From: PALSA-612 sp963742925
GTDB lineage: Bacteria > Actinomycetota > Thermoleophilia > Gaiellales > Gaiellaceae
Length of the DNA: 64,000 nucleotides
NCBI GenBank assembly: GCA_963742925.1
Contig: CAVUNV010000013.1
Coordinates: 89,804 to 153,803, forward strand
Reading direction: 5' to 3'
Positions within the stretch are counted from its first letter, which is position 1; every line of letters starts with the position of its first letter. This document shows positions 27,652 through 36,781 of the stretch, one piece after another. The notes beneath the pieces are model-generated. The model made no database searches. It was not told where the DNA came from and was given only the letters and a program-made list of their open reading frames with translations. The translations under genes were made by a program, and so were the position numbers.

Positions 27652-29313
27652 TCAGCGTTTCCCCCGATGCAGGCCGGGTTCGACCCGCAGATCGTCGAAG
27701 CGTTCATCCTCTCCCTGATCGCAGCCCTCAGCGCACACCTGGAAATCTCGTAGAGGATCGATCAGTCGCCTGGCGGCGGTGAAGTGCGTCGGCAGCCCTA
27801 GTGAGCGACGTGCATCGACTGGCCCAGATGCGGCGGCAAGCGGATACTGGGTGCTGCCAGGATGTTCTCGGTGGTTCCGGTCGAACTTGGCCCAGCCGCG
27901 TTCTCCGCGGAGGAAGCCGATCGTTCCCTTGAGTCGGGACCAGGCGAGGATCGGCCGGTAGATGATCAGCTCACAGGGGCCGAGCAGCAGCAGCCGGGTC
28001 AGTTCGCGTGGGCTGTAGGAGCGGTTCGCGGCATCCTCGAGCCAGACGCCGGCGCTGGTTAGCAGGGCGTTTGCGAACGTGATCAGGACGAGGAAGCCGA
28101 CGAGCGCTTGCCATTGGAACAGACCCAACACGATGGCCATCGTCAGACTGACGACGCCGGCGAGCTCGAAGAGTGGAGCGAGTCCCTCGGAGAGGAGAAA
28201 GAAGGGTGTTCCGATCAGACCCACGGTCTTGTAACGCGGGTTTCCGATCATCCGGCGGTAGTGCCAGACGGTTTCGAGGGTGACGCGTTGCCAGCGGGTT
28301 CGCTGGCTGACGAGGCTTCGAAGACTGGCCGGGCCTTCTGTGGTTGCGACCTTGTCCGGGAGCGCCACGATCCGGTAGTCGCGGCCTGTACGAAGCTGAT
28401 GTTCGTGCACACGGAAGGTGACCTCGATGTCCTCGCAGCTGAAGTCGGGTGAGAAGCCGCCCACCTCCTCCAGCAGGTCACGCCGGTAGAGCATGAACGC
28501 TCCGCTGGTGCAAAGCATGAATCCGAGGCGGCTCCAGGCGAGGCGGTCGTTCAGAAACGAGCGCAGGTACTCGAGGTGCTGGAACGCCCCGAGGAAAGAC
28601 GTGTCGGCCTTCTCTCGAGATCCATCGGTGGTTTGCTCTGGTCGGGTGGACACTCCGATCCGGCTGGTGACACCGACGACTCGCTCGGGATCGCGGTGCA
28701 CCGGCGCCATCGCCTTGACCAGCGCGTTGCGCTCGTAGATCGTGTCTCCGTCCACGCAGCACACAAACGGGTAGCGGCAGAAGTCCAGGCCGTAGTTGAG
28801 AGCCACAGCCTTGTTTCCGCCGTTGATCGGCTTGTGGATGACGACCAGGCGCGGGTCGATCTCGCTGTGGTACGTGGTTGGGTCTTCTCCGCGCGTGAAG
28901 ACTTGCCGCGTGAAGATCGCCCGGGGTTTCAGCTCGAACTCGCGTTCCAGCAGGGCGAGCGTGTTGTCAGTCGAGCCGTCGTTGACGACGATGATCTCCA
29001 ACTGCGGATACTGCAGCGCGAGCACGGAACGCACGACCGGGACAACAACGGCCCCTTCGTTGTAGACGGGGACGATGACGCTGACCGGGATGGCGAGGCT
29101 CGAATCGCGGAAGACGTCGAGGCGCTCCACACGGCGTTGACGCAATCGCCTTCCATTCTCGACCGCGGCGACGGCGAGGAGAACCACGTCCACCAGGAAG
29201 ACCACTCCCAGGTAGATGAAGCAGGAAACGACGGTCCAATGAAGCGCCTGAGTCACGGTGGTTGTCGAGAGCCCCTTCCCACTAGGCTGCGCGAACCTCA
29301 GAGGCGGCCTCAT
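27652..29313 (-). CDS. Family 2 processive glycosyltransferase, membrane-bound (PgaC/cellulose-synthase-like)
   Basis: About 553 residues. An N-terminal helix precedes a GT2 domain with the processive signature: IVVNDGSTD, CCVDGDT (DXD), SCEDIEV (catalytic base region) and QRTRWQRV (QxxRW). Three C-terminal helices follow. Such enzymes extrude beta-linked exopolysaccharide such as poly-GlcNAc or hyaluronan-like chains. The start is uncertain: ATG 29313 overlaps the upstream gene by ~30 bases; GTG 29256 would also fit. The last ~45 residues are unlike family tails and may be read-through into unrelated DNA. Confidence 0.85.
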   Translation of the reverse strand: MRPPLRFAQPSGKGLSTTTVTQALHWTVVSCFIYLGVVFLVDVVLLAVAAVENGRRLRQRRVERLDVFRDSSLAIPVSVIVPVYNEGAVVVPVVRSVLALQYPQLEIIVVNDGSTDNTLALLEREFELKPRAIFTRQVFTRGEDPTTYHSEIDPRLVVIHKPINGGNKAVALNYGLDFCRYPFVCCVDGDTIYERNALVKAMAPVHRDPERVVGVTSRIGVSTRPEQTTDGSREKADTSFLGAFQHLEYLRSFLNDRLAWSRLGFMLCTSGAFMLYRRDLLEEVGGFSPDFSCEDIEVTFRVHEHQLRTGRDYRIVALPDKVATTEGPASLRSLVSQRTRWQRVTLETVWHYRRMIGNPRYKTVGLIGTPFFLLSEGLAPLFELAGVVSLTMAIVLGLFQWQALVGFLVLITFANALLTSAGVWLEDAANRSYSPRELTRLLLLGPCELIIYRPILAWSRLKGTIGFLRGERGWAKFDRNHREHPGSTQYPLAAASGPVDARRSLGLPTHFTAARRLIDPLRDFQVCAEGCDQGEDERFDDLRVEPGLHRGKR

Positions 29314-30454
29314 CCGCCTCCGCTCGCAACGAGCGAGCGGTGAGCTGTTCACGGAGTTCGGGCACGAGTCGGCTCAGCGCAGCCGCAGCGAGGCGAGGGC
29401 CACCTGCCGCCAGGACTCTCCGCAGGAGCGCGGCAGAAGCAAACGATGGGCTCGCGGGCCAGGCCCTCTCAGCTTCTGCTACGAGCCCGTCGACGATGCC
29501 AAGGTTCTGAAGTACCTCTGCGGCGCTATTCGCCGCAAACCGGTCGGGGTGATCGAGGAACGGAACGAGACCACTGCTGACGGCCGGTCCAAGCTCCACG
29601 AGGGCGTCCTTGGCGGCTTCGCGCACCCACCACTTCGGACTAGCCAGGAGTTCAGCGATTCCGCCGACGCTCTCGACGCTACCAAGTGTTCCCAAGGCCC
29701 GGGCCGCCTGGGCCTGCACATACCAGACAGAGTCAGCGAGCAAGGCGCCCAGCCTCTTAGCGGCAGCCAGATTTCCTCGTCGGCCAAGCGCACGGGCAGC
29801 CGCTGCCCGCACATCGGCCCCGGGGTCATCGCAAAGGGCTTCGAGTTCGCACTCGAGCTCCGTGCTGGGCTCCTCCGAACTCCCGAGTAGATGAATTGCG
29901 GCCTCTCGAACGCCTGGCCTCGAGTCACTGAGGAGCGGCTTCACCAGCCAGAGTGGCACGGATCGCGGCTCCAGCAGCGCCGAGATCCACCGAGGCGAGC
30001 AGGCTCCAGCCTGAAGCGCGCTCAAAAGAACACGCGTAGCCTCATCGCCCTCCATGTCGGCGACAATCGTCGCGGCGGCCGCAGCGACCTCTCTCTCGCC
30101 TCCGAGAACGATTCGCTCGAGCGCCGAAATACTCAACGGATAACCCGCACGAGCGAGGATCTCCAGCTCTTCAGCGCTTCGCCAACCAGCCCGCCTCCGG
30201 TCGACCGTGTCATGCATCTCGCATTCGTCGGCCGCGAGCAGGTTGCGCGCGAGTGCCGCCACAAGTTCGGCATCGGCCGACGGGTCTGCCGCTACTCGCC
30301 TGATCATCCGCCGTGACACCCTGCGAGTGCCCGGCTCGCGCCGCAAGCCCGCGAGGCGCCGGTCATACACGACGCGGTCTGCAACAACCCAAGCGGAAAA
30401 GAGAAGCCAGGCAAGGAACACCCCGACGATCGAAACGAGGTAAGGAAGCGTCAT
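29282..30454 (-). CDS. Membrane-anchored HEAT-repeat protein
   Basis: 390 residues: one N-terminal helix (~5-25), then repeated ~31-residue alpha units of HEAT/PBS-lyase type (DPGADVRAAAARALGRRG, SVWYVQAQAARALGTLGS, SPKWWVREAAKDALVELG). These form a protein-binding solenoid in the cytoplasm. It is upstream of and overlaps the glycosyltransferase, so the two probably form one unit in which the HEAT protein scaffolds or regulates polysaccharide export. That role is inferred. Confidence 0.8.
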   Translation of the reverse strand: MTLPYLVSIVGVFLAWLLFSAWVVADRVVYDRRLAGLRREPGTRRVSRRMIRRVAADPSADAELVAALARNLLAADECEMHDTVDRRRAGWRSAEELEILARAGYPLSISALERIVLGGEREVAAAAATIVADMEGDEATRVLLSALQAGACSPRWISALLEPRSVPLWLVKPLLSDSRPGVREAAIHLLGSSEEPSTELECELEALCDDPGADVRAAAARALGRRGNLAAAKRLGALLADSVWYVQAQAARALGTLGSVESVGGIAELLASPKWWVREAAKDALVELGPAVSSGLVPFLDHPDRFAANSAAEVLQNLGIVDGLVAEAERAWPASPSFASAALLRRVLAAGGPRLAAAALSRLVPELREQLTARSLRAEADEAASEVRAA

Positions 30455-31042
30455 TTCTTGGATCGAGCCCTTCTCGGATCACACGTGCCCTTGTCTGAGG
30501 AGCGGCGCACACGCATGTAGATCGGCGGATGGACGGGTTTGCTTGAACCCGTCGCACAGGCGCCAGGCGAAAATGGGGCCCGCTTGGCTTGGCGGTCGAC
30601 CCGAATCGACTCCGCCGCGTCGTAGTGGCGGCATTCTGAAACAGTCCCGTTCGCAATCACCGTGAGCAGCGAAGCTGGGAAGCAGCAGCCCACTCGCTGG
30701 TAAACCGGCGAAAGGCGTCGAGCAGATCCGCGGCGCCCGGCGCGCTGGTCGGAATCGACACGGGTAACGGAAAGAGGGAGCCGAGGAACGGCGCAACAAG
30801 GGCGCTAGCGCGGCGCCGAGCAGTGCGATCAGGATCGCTTACAGGACGATGCTCCCGAAGAGGATCAGGCGCCGAGGGACCCGAGACCAGCCGGAGCAGA
30901 TCGCTGCTCGCCGCCGTATTCGACACCGCCTGATAACCCAATACCAATCCCGCAAACGGGGGAGAACGTCGTGGCGTCCACGTGCCGACGCTTGGTGGGA
31001 CCACCAAGTCTCGCTGCGACTCACCCGCTTTGATCCAAGAAG
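30455..31042. other. Intergenic stretch, no recognisable gene
   Basis: No motif-bearing or well-started open frame on either strand, and no clear repeat. Base composition is less biased than in the conserved part. Confidence 0.4.
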
Positions 31043-31282
31043 ATGGCCGCCACAGACATCTATCCACGCCTAGACACGACCTACTGGCGTCGGCTGCGGT
31101 TCCGCGTGCTCGAACGCGACGGTTACCGATGCCAGCACTGCGGCTCATGGCGGGACCTGACCATCCGCCTACGGCCCGAGCTCAACGGTAACCAGCGAGC
31201 CGCAATCGAAGACGACTGCCTCACACTCTGCAGGCCATGCGATGACGCTATGGACGCGCCGCAAGCGGCAGTCGCAAGCTAG
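31043..31282 (+). CDS. Small HNH-endonuclease-like protein, catalytic histidine apparently lost
   Basis: 79 residues: WRRLRFRVLERDGYRCQHCG, then LRPELNGN and DDCLTLCRPCDD. The cysteine pairs C-x2-C and C-x2-C match the HNH zinc scaffold, and LNGN is typical of the family, but the H(H) motif expected before RPELNGN reads IRLR and the final HNH histidine is missing. It could be a degenerate homing or phage-type nuclease. No strong ribosome site is visible. Confidence 0.6.
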   Translation: MAATDIYPRLDTTYWRRLRFRVLERDGYRCQHCGSWRDLTIRLRPELNGNQRAAIEDDCLTLCRPCDDAMDAPQAAVAS

Positions 31283-31292
31283 TTGTAGCACT

Positions 31293-31835
31293 CGTCTTAC
31301 CGTGTGGCAGGCCTCGCCTGACCTGACCCGTTTGTTGGTCCACTCGTTATGAGCGTGCGGGTTGATGTGAGCATGCCATCCGTGGGAACTGGTGGGGCCG
31401 GTGGTGGTTGTAGTCGTGTCGCCAGTCTTCGAGCAGTAATCGGGCTTCGTAGAGGGTGTTGAATGACTCCATCTCGAGCAGTTCGCGTCGGAGGTGCCCG
31501 TTGAAGGACTCGACGTAGGGGTTCTGCCAGGGTGCGCCGGGTTCGATGTAGTGGGGACTGGTGCCGGCGTAGCGGCACCAGTCGCGGAGCGTGTCGGCGA
31601 CGAGCTCTGGGCCGTTGTCGCAACGGACGTGTTGCGGTGTCCGTTCCCGCAGTGCGACGAGGTTGGCGAGGATGTCGACGGTCTGGTTGGCGTTGATCGA
31701 GCGGGCCGCGACGCAGGCGAGCGCCTCGCGGGTGTGCTCGTCTGTGACGTTGAGGATCTTGATCGGCCGGTAGTCGGCGGTGGCATCGAAGATGTAGTCG
31801 AGCGCCCAGACCTGATCGGGACGGCAGGCGGTGAC
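31293..31835 (-). pseudogene. IS3-family transposase OrfB fragment (rve integrase core)
   Basis: The DDE core is clear: QVWALDYIFDA (first D), VRCDNGPEL (second D), NPYVESFNGHLRREL (E). The N-terminal HTH/HTH_21 part is missing: upstream of ~31835 the frame is unrelated. Near the C-terminus the frame slips, with the expected SSHGWHAHIN continuing one frame over at ~31390. It is a truncated, inactive copy of a different IS3 subgroup from the copy at 35.4 kb. Confidence 0.8.
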
Positions 31836-32120
31836 CGAGGGCGGCGGCGACCCCGAGGACCGGGCAGCGATCGCGGCAGGCGCCTGGAAGGGCGGCGGCA
31901 CGATCAGATCGTCCACCTGCCCCAGACGACCACTGTCACCGTCGACCAGGTCGCCACCGACCACCAGCGAGAGGTGCAGGATCCGCGGCTGCGGCAGAGC
32001 GACAGCGCTCACGTCGAAACGATACGCGCTAGTCTCGAGACCGGAATGCTCGGGAGAGCGGGAGCCCTGCGTCGCCGTCGCCGTCGCCGGCAGCGCAGGT
32101 ACGCGCGCTTTCTCGATGCC

Positions 32121-32372
32121 ATGGTGGGGCTGATGGACAGCTCCGCGGCGTGCAGGCCGCAGCTCTCGAGGTCCGTCCGGATCATCATGGACGCGGCGAT
32201 CCTGCGCGTCTGCGAGGCCGACCGGATCGTCGGCCTCGCACTCCTCACGGCCGAACCGCTGCGGCTCGCAGATGCTGCAGTGGGACTCGACCAGGCTCGT
32301 GCCGCGCTCGCAGAGGCCGGCCGGGACGCTTCCTACGACGCCGCCCGGCGGCGCTCGATCTCGCTTGTCTAG
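32121..32372 (+). CDS. Hypothetical protein, 83 residues
   Basis: MVGLMDSSAACRPQLSRSVR, followed by an alpha-helical stretch (LRVCEADRIVGLALLTAEPL, DQARAALAEAG). It converges on, and overlaps by 4 bases, the diguanylate cyclase stop. No family recognised; plausible by composition and by an end that abuts the next gene, but unproven. Confidence 0.35.
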   Translation: MVGLMDSSAACRPQLSRSVRIIMDAAILRVCEADRIVGLALLTAEPLRLADAAVGLDQARAALAEAGRDASYDAARRRSISLV

Positions 32373-33298
32373 GAGGCGCGGCGGAAGCGGCGGTTCCGCT
32401 TGACCGTGTACATGGCGCGGTCGGCGGAGGCCAGGACGTCGAGAGCCGTCTGGTCGCCCCGCTCGAGAGCGGTCAAACCGACGCTGGCGCCGCCCCTGCC
32501 TCCTGCCGGCCAGACGGATGCCACGGCCGCCGTGATCTTTTCAGCCACGCGCTCTGCCTGCGCCGCCGTTGCGCCCGGGAGCAGGACTGCGAACTCGTCA
32601 CCGCCGAGCCGTGCCACGGTGTCCGTGTAGCGAACCCGGGCCTCGATCTCTCTCGCGACCGCTCGAAGGAGCTCGTCGCCCGCGGCGTGGCCCTGCGAGT
32701 CATTGACGGTCTTGAAGCCGTCCAGGTCGACGAAGAGCAGCGAACCGCCTTGGTCGTCGCGGCGTCTGCCCTCGGCCAGGAACCGGTCGAGCTCCTGCAC
32801 GAGCCGGTCGCGGTTCCACAGACCCGTGAGCCCGTCTCGGCTCGCCCACTCCTTCAGCCGGTGCTCACGTGTCTTGCGGTCGGTGATGTCCTGGGCGACG
32901 AGCATGCCGGCGATGATCGCACCGGACCGGTCCCGGACGGGTACGACTCGGTGCAGGTGGTCGCGGTCTCCGTGCGGCAGCTCGAAGGCCGACTCGCTCC
33001 CCTCGAGCGCCGCCCTGTAGGCGGGCTCGAGCACGGTCCACGTCTCGCGCGGAAACGCCTCGCGCACGGTTCTCCCCTCGATCTCCCGTGCCGACAGCCC
33101 GATCGTCCTCAGCCCGCGGCCGGCGGCGAAGGAGTGGCGGAGCCGCCGGTCGAAGAGCAGCAGGACGCCGTTCGGAAATGCTTCCACGGCGAGCCGGGAT
33201 TGTGCGGCGCGCCGTGACAGGCCCCGGCGGGCGCGCAGACGACCTGCTGCGAAGCCGGCGAGCAGCGCGACCGCAGCGACGACCAGGATGACGACCAC
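32369..33298 (-). CDS. PAS-GGDEF diguanylate cyclase, membrane-anchored
   Basis: 309 residues: N-terminal helix (~1-22), a PAS domain (~37-140, ending with the PAC-like AGMLVAQDITDRK), then a GGDEF domain with intact RLGGDEFAVLL. An inhibitory I-site RxxD (RYTD) lies five residues before it. It should make c-di-GMP from two GTP and be product-inhibited. It stands alone amid IS remnants, in the same accessory region as polysaccharide synthases and cNMP-binding proteins. Confidence 0.9.
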   Translation of the reverse strand: MVVILVVAAVALLAGFAAGRLRARRGLSRRAAQSRLAVEAFPNGVLLLFDRRLRHSFAAGRGLRTIGLSAREIEGRTVREAFPRETWTVLEPAYRAALEGSESAFELPHGDRDHLHRVVPVRDRSGAIIAGMLVAQDITDRKTREHRLKEWASRDGLTGLWNRDRLVQELDRFLAEGRRRDDQGGSLLFVDLDGFKTVNDSQGHAAGDELLRAVAREIEARVRYTDTVARLGGDEFAVLLPGATAAQAERVAEKITAAVASVWPAGGRGGASVGLTALERGDQTALDVLASADRAMYTVKRNRRFRRAS

Positions 33299-33349
33299 AA
33301 GGGTCCTTGTAGCGGTAGCGACGGATGGGCCTCAAGTCTCGACGCGGAA

Positions 33350-33580
33350 ATGACGGTGACTGAGCCTGCCTGTGGACACGTTCAGGAACACGAGCTAGTG
33401 GCGCTTGCGGCTGAGCTCGAGCGCTACTGGTCGGAGCAGTGGCGCCCCGCCAAGGAGATCTGCGATCTCCTCGAGCAACGCCTGGCTCCCGGCGGTCGTC
33501 AAGCCGGAGTTACGCCTCGCCGGATGCCCCCCAGACGACACCCGACGCAGGACAGGCCGAGCAGTCTCCGCCGGCTCTGA
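33350..33580 (+). CDS. Hypothetical protein, 76 residues
   Basis: MTVTEPACGHVQEHELVALA, with a helical acidic N-terminal half (ERYWSEQWRPAKEICDLLEQ) and a basic, less protein-like C-terminal half, so it may be truncated. No family recognised. Confidence 0.3.
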   Translation: MTVTEPACGHVQEHELVALAAELERYWSEQWRPAKEICDLLEQRLAPGGRQAGVTPRRMPPRRHPTQDRPSSLRRL

Positions 33581-33664
33581 AGATCGTGGACGCCTGACCG
33601 AGCGCCCAGGAAAGAACCTCGCAAAGAGCGTTCAACGCAGTTTCGCTCTCCGCCCACGGCCGGT

Positions 33665-33910
33665 ATGGTTGAGCGGTCGTCCGTGACTAGCCGATCCGCA
33701 TCGTTTGACAGAGGCAGCGAGCGTCTGCTCTGGGACTGCGCCACTATCGGCCGCTCGCTCCTGGTCGATCGTCCCTCGGCGAGGACGCGCCTGGAAGCCG
33801 ACGTCGGCGACGAGCTTACCGTGCTCCTGATCGCCACCCTCTGCGAGGATCACCCGGCCACCCCGCACGAGCGGAGCCTCTGGCGCGCCGCCCGCGGCGA
33901 CGCCGCGTAG
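33665..33910 (+). CDS. Small conserved protein, member 1 of a local three-member family
   Basis: 81 residues. The segment RLLWDCATIGRSLLVDRPSA plus RTRLEADVGDELTVLL aligns with proteins at 39810-40028 and 47177-47410. Shared core: D-R/H-x3-R-LL...IG...(D/N)-(R/H)-P-(S/P)-A-x-x-RL...(G)-(D/E). Predicted all-helical and soluble. No known domain recognised. Finding three diverged copies in one accessory region supports that they are real genes. Confidence 0.55.
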   Translation: MVERSSVTSRSASFDRGSERLLWDCATIGRSLLVDRPSARTRLEADVGDELTVLLIATLCEDHPATPHERSLWRAARGDAA

Positions 33911-33952
33911 CCTGCGTCCGTGCGGTGACGTTGACCTAGGCCGCGCGTTGTG

Positions 33953-34390
33953 TGACCTGACCCCCTGAGGTCTGTCCGGTCGGTGCGGCCGCTGTTTGGT
34001 GGACTCGGCGTGCGAGAGTCAGGCGGCTTGTTGGGTTTGGTTGTTGGGCGCACCTCGCCGGCGGCGAACAACGCCGATGCCTTCTTCGTGATCTCCAGCG
34101 CGGTCTCGAGCTCGCGGATCCTGCGCCGCGCCTGCGCAAGCTCCGACCGCTCCACCTCGACAAGCCAGGCTGCTCACCCCGATCAATCCGATCCTGGGCC
34201 CGCCACCTGTACACCGTCGCCTCGCTCACCCCGATCTCGGCCGTGACCACACCCACCGAACGGCCCGAGCGAACCAGCTCAACTACCCGCCGACGGAACT
34301 CCGGCGCATACGACCTCGCCATCCCACGATCCCCTCTTCGCTTGGGCCTGATTCTCATCAACCAAGACCAGAAAACGGGGACCGGATCAG
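33953..34390 (-). mobile_element. IS3-family element, internally deleted
   Basis: orfA (34322 down to ~34060) is followed directly by the same ~90-bp terminal sequence that ends the IS3 copy at 35925-36019, so nearly all of orfB is deleted. Outer ends read TGATCCGGTCCCC (at ~34389, minus strand) and TGACCTGACCCCC (at 33954), an imperfect terminal inverted repeat typical of IS3. Confidence 0.65.
34060..34322 (-). pseudogene. IS3-family OrfA (HTH) with frameshift
   Basis: MARSYAPEFRRRVVELVRSG, then IGVSEATVYRWRAQD (HTH of HTH_Tnp_1), and one frame over the leucine-zipper part RSELAQARRRIRELETALEI and KKASALFAAGEV. The frame slips near 34165. The coding sequence runs straight into the IS right end. 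Confidence 0.75.
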
Positions 34391-34541
34391 GTAGATCGCG
34401 GCAGCCCGGGTCAGCGGACGCCCTGAAGGCAGGCCCATGTCCGGCGTGAAAGAGCCCACACCCAGCTCGGTTGAGGTGGCCCGAACGCTCAGGCTGCTTG
34501 CGAGTGCTGGTGGAGTTCCGGATCGGCCTTGGGTTGCGTGG

Positions 34542-34670
34542 TCAGGCGCGGGCGGCGGCGTGGCTTGGCGCGGCGGCGTGCGAGGCGGGTTTCCTCGTAC
34601 GCGTCGGAGGCGTGGCGAGGATGAGGCCGCCGATCAGGATCGCGCCGCCGCCGATCACCGTCACGGCCAT
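34542..34670 (-). CDS. Candidate tiny membrane protein, 42 residues
   Basis: MAVTVIGGGAILIGGLILAT, a single hydrophobic helix followed by a basic/Ala-rich tail (PTRTRKPASH...). A strong ribosome site, GGAGGAGG, lies 4 bases before ATG 34670. It starts one base after the stop of the next small frame upstream (34794-34672), suggesting coupling. Function unknown. Confidence 0.45.
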   Translation of the reverse strand: MAVTVIGGGAILIGGLILATPPTRTRKPASHAAAPSHAAARA

Positions 34671-34671
34671 G

Positions 34672-34794
34672 TCACCTCCTCCGGCGACGACCATCAAGGC
34701 GACCATGATCGAGGTGACCGAGAGGACCCTGGATGATGGAGCAGAGCACGAGGATGAGCATGAGCATGAGGCCCAGCAGGAGCACTCCGACCAT
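34672..34794 (-). CDS. Candidate tiny hydrophobic peptide, 40 residues
   Basis: MVGVLLLGLMLMLILVLCSI is almost entirely hydrophobic, then a basic tail ends in RRRR and TGA at 34672-34674. It has no obvious ribosome site of its own. KdpF-like or toxin-like single-helix peptides look like this, but nothing more can be said. Confidence 0.35.
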   Translation of the reverse strand: MVGVLLLGLMLMLILVLCSIIQGPLGHLDHGRLDGRRRRR

Positions 34795-35393
34795 GCCGGA
34801 ACGGTATGACCCGAACCGGACAGACCGCGAAATGTCACTCCGATTGGAAGCCGCTGCTTGCCCGGCCGGGCCAGGCGCTCGCCCCGACGGGGCTTACATT
34901 CCCGAGGAGGAGGAGAGATGGGCACCTGCTTCGGGTTGGTCGTGCTTCCCGCCAGGGCGTCATAGCCGGTTCGGCGGGGATGTTCAGAACCCTGCCGTGC
35001 CCTCCGAGAAGGGTTCCGACTCGGGAGCGGAGCTGCTGCCAGGTCGGCGGCTGCCGACCCCGTTTACGCCTGTCCCGCCGCCGTTTCGAGGTTTGGTGAG
35101 GGAGCGTGGTGGGGGAGCAACCCGTCGCTGACCCGGAAGCGCCCCAGGCAGATCGGGCAGACTCCTGTCTCTCTGCCTTTGCGGTCGGAGTCGTTGCTTT
35201 CTTCTAGTGGAGGCCCGCCGGTGCCGGTGCAGCTTCCGTTCGGAGCACTCACGTCGGGCAGGCTAACGCCTGCGACCCTGGTTTAGGGGCAGGGGAAGCC
35301 GATGGTGGCGTCCTTGACTGTCTTCACGGGGTAGGGGGCTTGGGTGATGAAGGCGTAGGTGAGAGATCGCCGCGTTGGCGACCTCGGATGCGT
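34795..35393. other. Stretch without a supportable gene
   Basis: No recognisable protein on either strand. At ~35068-35097 it contains a segment (TTTCGAGGTTTGGTGAGGG) that recurs slightly altered at ~61570-61600. Confidence 0.4.
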
Positions 35394-35950
35394 CGCGTCA
35401 ACGTCACAACATCAGTGGACCTTGTTTGCCGAGACTTCAACCGCGATCGTCCCAACCAGCTCTGGTTCACTGACATCACTGAGCACCCGACCAGGGAGGG
35501 GAGGGTCTACTGCTGCGTCGTGCTCGATGCGCACTCGCGCAGGACCGTCGGCTGGTCGATCGATAGCCACCAGGCATCGTCGCTGGTCACCAATGCGCTT
35601 CAGATGGCGATCAACAACCGGACTCCACCCCAAGAACGGTGACCACTCAGACCACGGCACGCAGTTCACCTCCGGGGCGTTCAGCGAACGCGTCCGCCGA
35701 GCGGGCCTCGTGCCATCGATGGGCGCTGTCGGTGACGCCTACGACAACGCCCTGATCGAGGCCTTCTAGGCCCGCCTCCAGACCGAGCTCCTCAACCGCA
35801 AGAAATAGAAGACCCGCATCGAGCTCAGCACCGCCCCTCTTCGACTACTACCTCGAGATCTTCCACAACCGCAACCGCCGCCACAGCTCACTCGGAATGC
35901 TCAGACCAATCGAATATGAAACAGGTCAACAACCAAACCGCAAACGCCGC
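35394..35950 (+). pseudogene. IS3-family transposase OrfB remnant
   Basis: RPNQLWFTDITEHPTREGRV (first D), then after a frameshift at ~35640 HSDHGTQFTSGAF (second D), GDAYDNALIEAF (E), and further on LEIFHNRNRRHSSLGML. Two in-frame TAG stops replace what are tryptophan codons in relatives (after EAF at ~35767 and in RKK-stop-KTRIEL at ~35806). The N-terminal third is absent. Clearly dead. Confidence 0.8.
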
Positions 35951-36019
35951 CTGACTCTCACACGCCGAGTCCACCAAACAGGGGCCAGACCGACCGGACC
36001 GATCTCAGGGGGTCACGTC
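35925..36019 (+). mobile_element. IS3 right end (shared with 33953-34085)
   Basis: This ~90-bp segment ending in CAGGGGGTCACGTCA matches, inverted, the end at 33953-34085 at most positions. It fixes the boundary of the 35.4-kb IS3 copy. Confidence 0.6.
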
Positions 36020-36152
36020 AGGTTCAGCTTGTAGACGCTTGCGGCCGCCAGTGGAGCCCTGCCACGGGGTCGCGGTTCATACTTGGCCAGCTTCCTAGTC
36101 CCAAGAGGAGCACCGGTCGCGATTGCTCCGGCAGCGCCCGTCAACGGGAGTG

Positions 36153-36341
36153 TCATGGCTTTCCGCCCTGGATGAGGCGGAACTCCCGTCGCCGCTGGAT
36201 CACCTCAAGTCTCCGCTCGGTTTCGCGCATCGGTTCGTCGAAGACCCGTTGAAGCATCTCGACCAGGTCGAAGTTCACAACCTCGGCGGATGCAGGAGGC
36301 GTTGCAAGGGGAAGAGTGGGTAGAAGCGAGAGGTGAGCCAT
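36153..36341 (-). CDS. Hypothetical protein, 62 residues
   Basis: MAHLSLLPTLPLATPPASAE, followed by a charged helix (EMLQRVFDEPMRETERRLEV, RRREFRLIQGG). No family recognised and no strong ribosome site. Included because composition and helix pattern look coding. Confidence 0.35.
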   Translation of the reverse strand: MAHLSLLPTLPLATPPASAEVVNFDLVEMLQRVFDEPMRETERRLEVIQRRREFRLIQGGKP

Positions 36342-36781
36342 GCAACAAGAACCTAGGTGTCACTACTAACTGAGACACACAACGAGGCTCGCGTCGTCCC
36401 CCGCGAGAGTGATTTGCTCACGGAGGGCGGTGTGGGACTGCGGCCAACCGTCCCGGGGGGCGTGTGGGTCGGCCGGCGGCAGGTTCGGCCGGTGGTGGCG
36501 ACGAGCGAGGGGAGGAAGCCGGCGCGGAAGGGAGGCGGAGTCTGAGCCGCATCCGTGGGTCTCAGGCTCCCGCGCCCCGATTCAGCTGAAGCCGGTATCG
36601 GCTATCCGCCCGCAGGTCTTGAGCGGGAGGCGGCAACCTTCACGCTCTCGTCAGCAGGGATCTTCGGCTCGGATCTTGGGTTCGCCTGGCCGTAGTCGGT
36701 CGAGTAGAAGCCTCAGCCAGTGAAGGACGTGGAGATCGGGTAGTTGGAAAGACCGAAGCTGAGAGTACGCTCAGGGCTAGC
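36342..36781. other. Stretch without a supportable gene
   Basis: Only short frames without motifs or ribosome sites on either strand. Confidence 0.4.
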
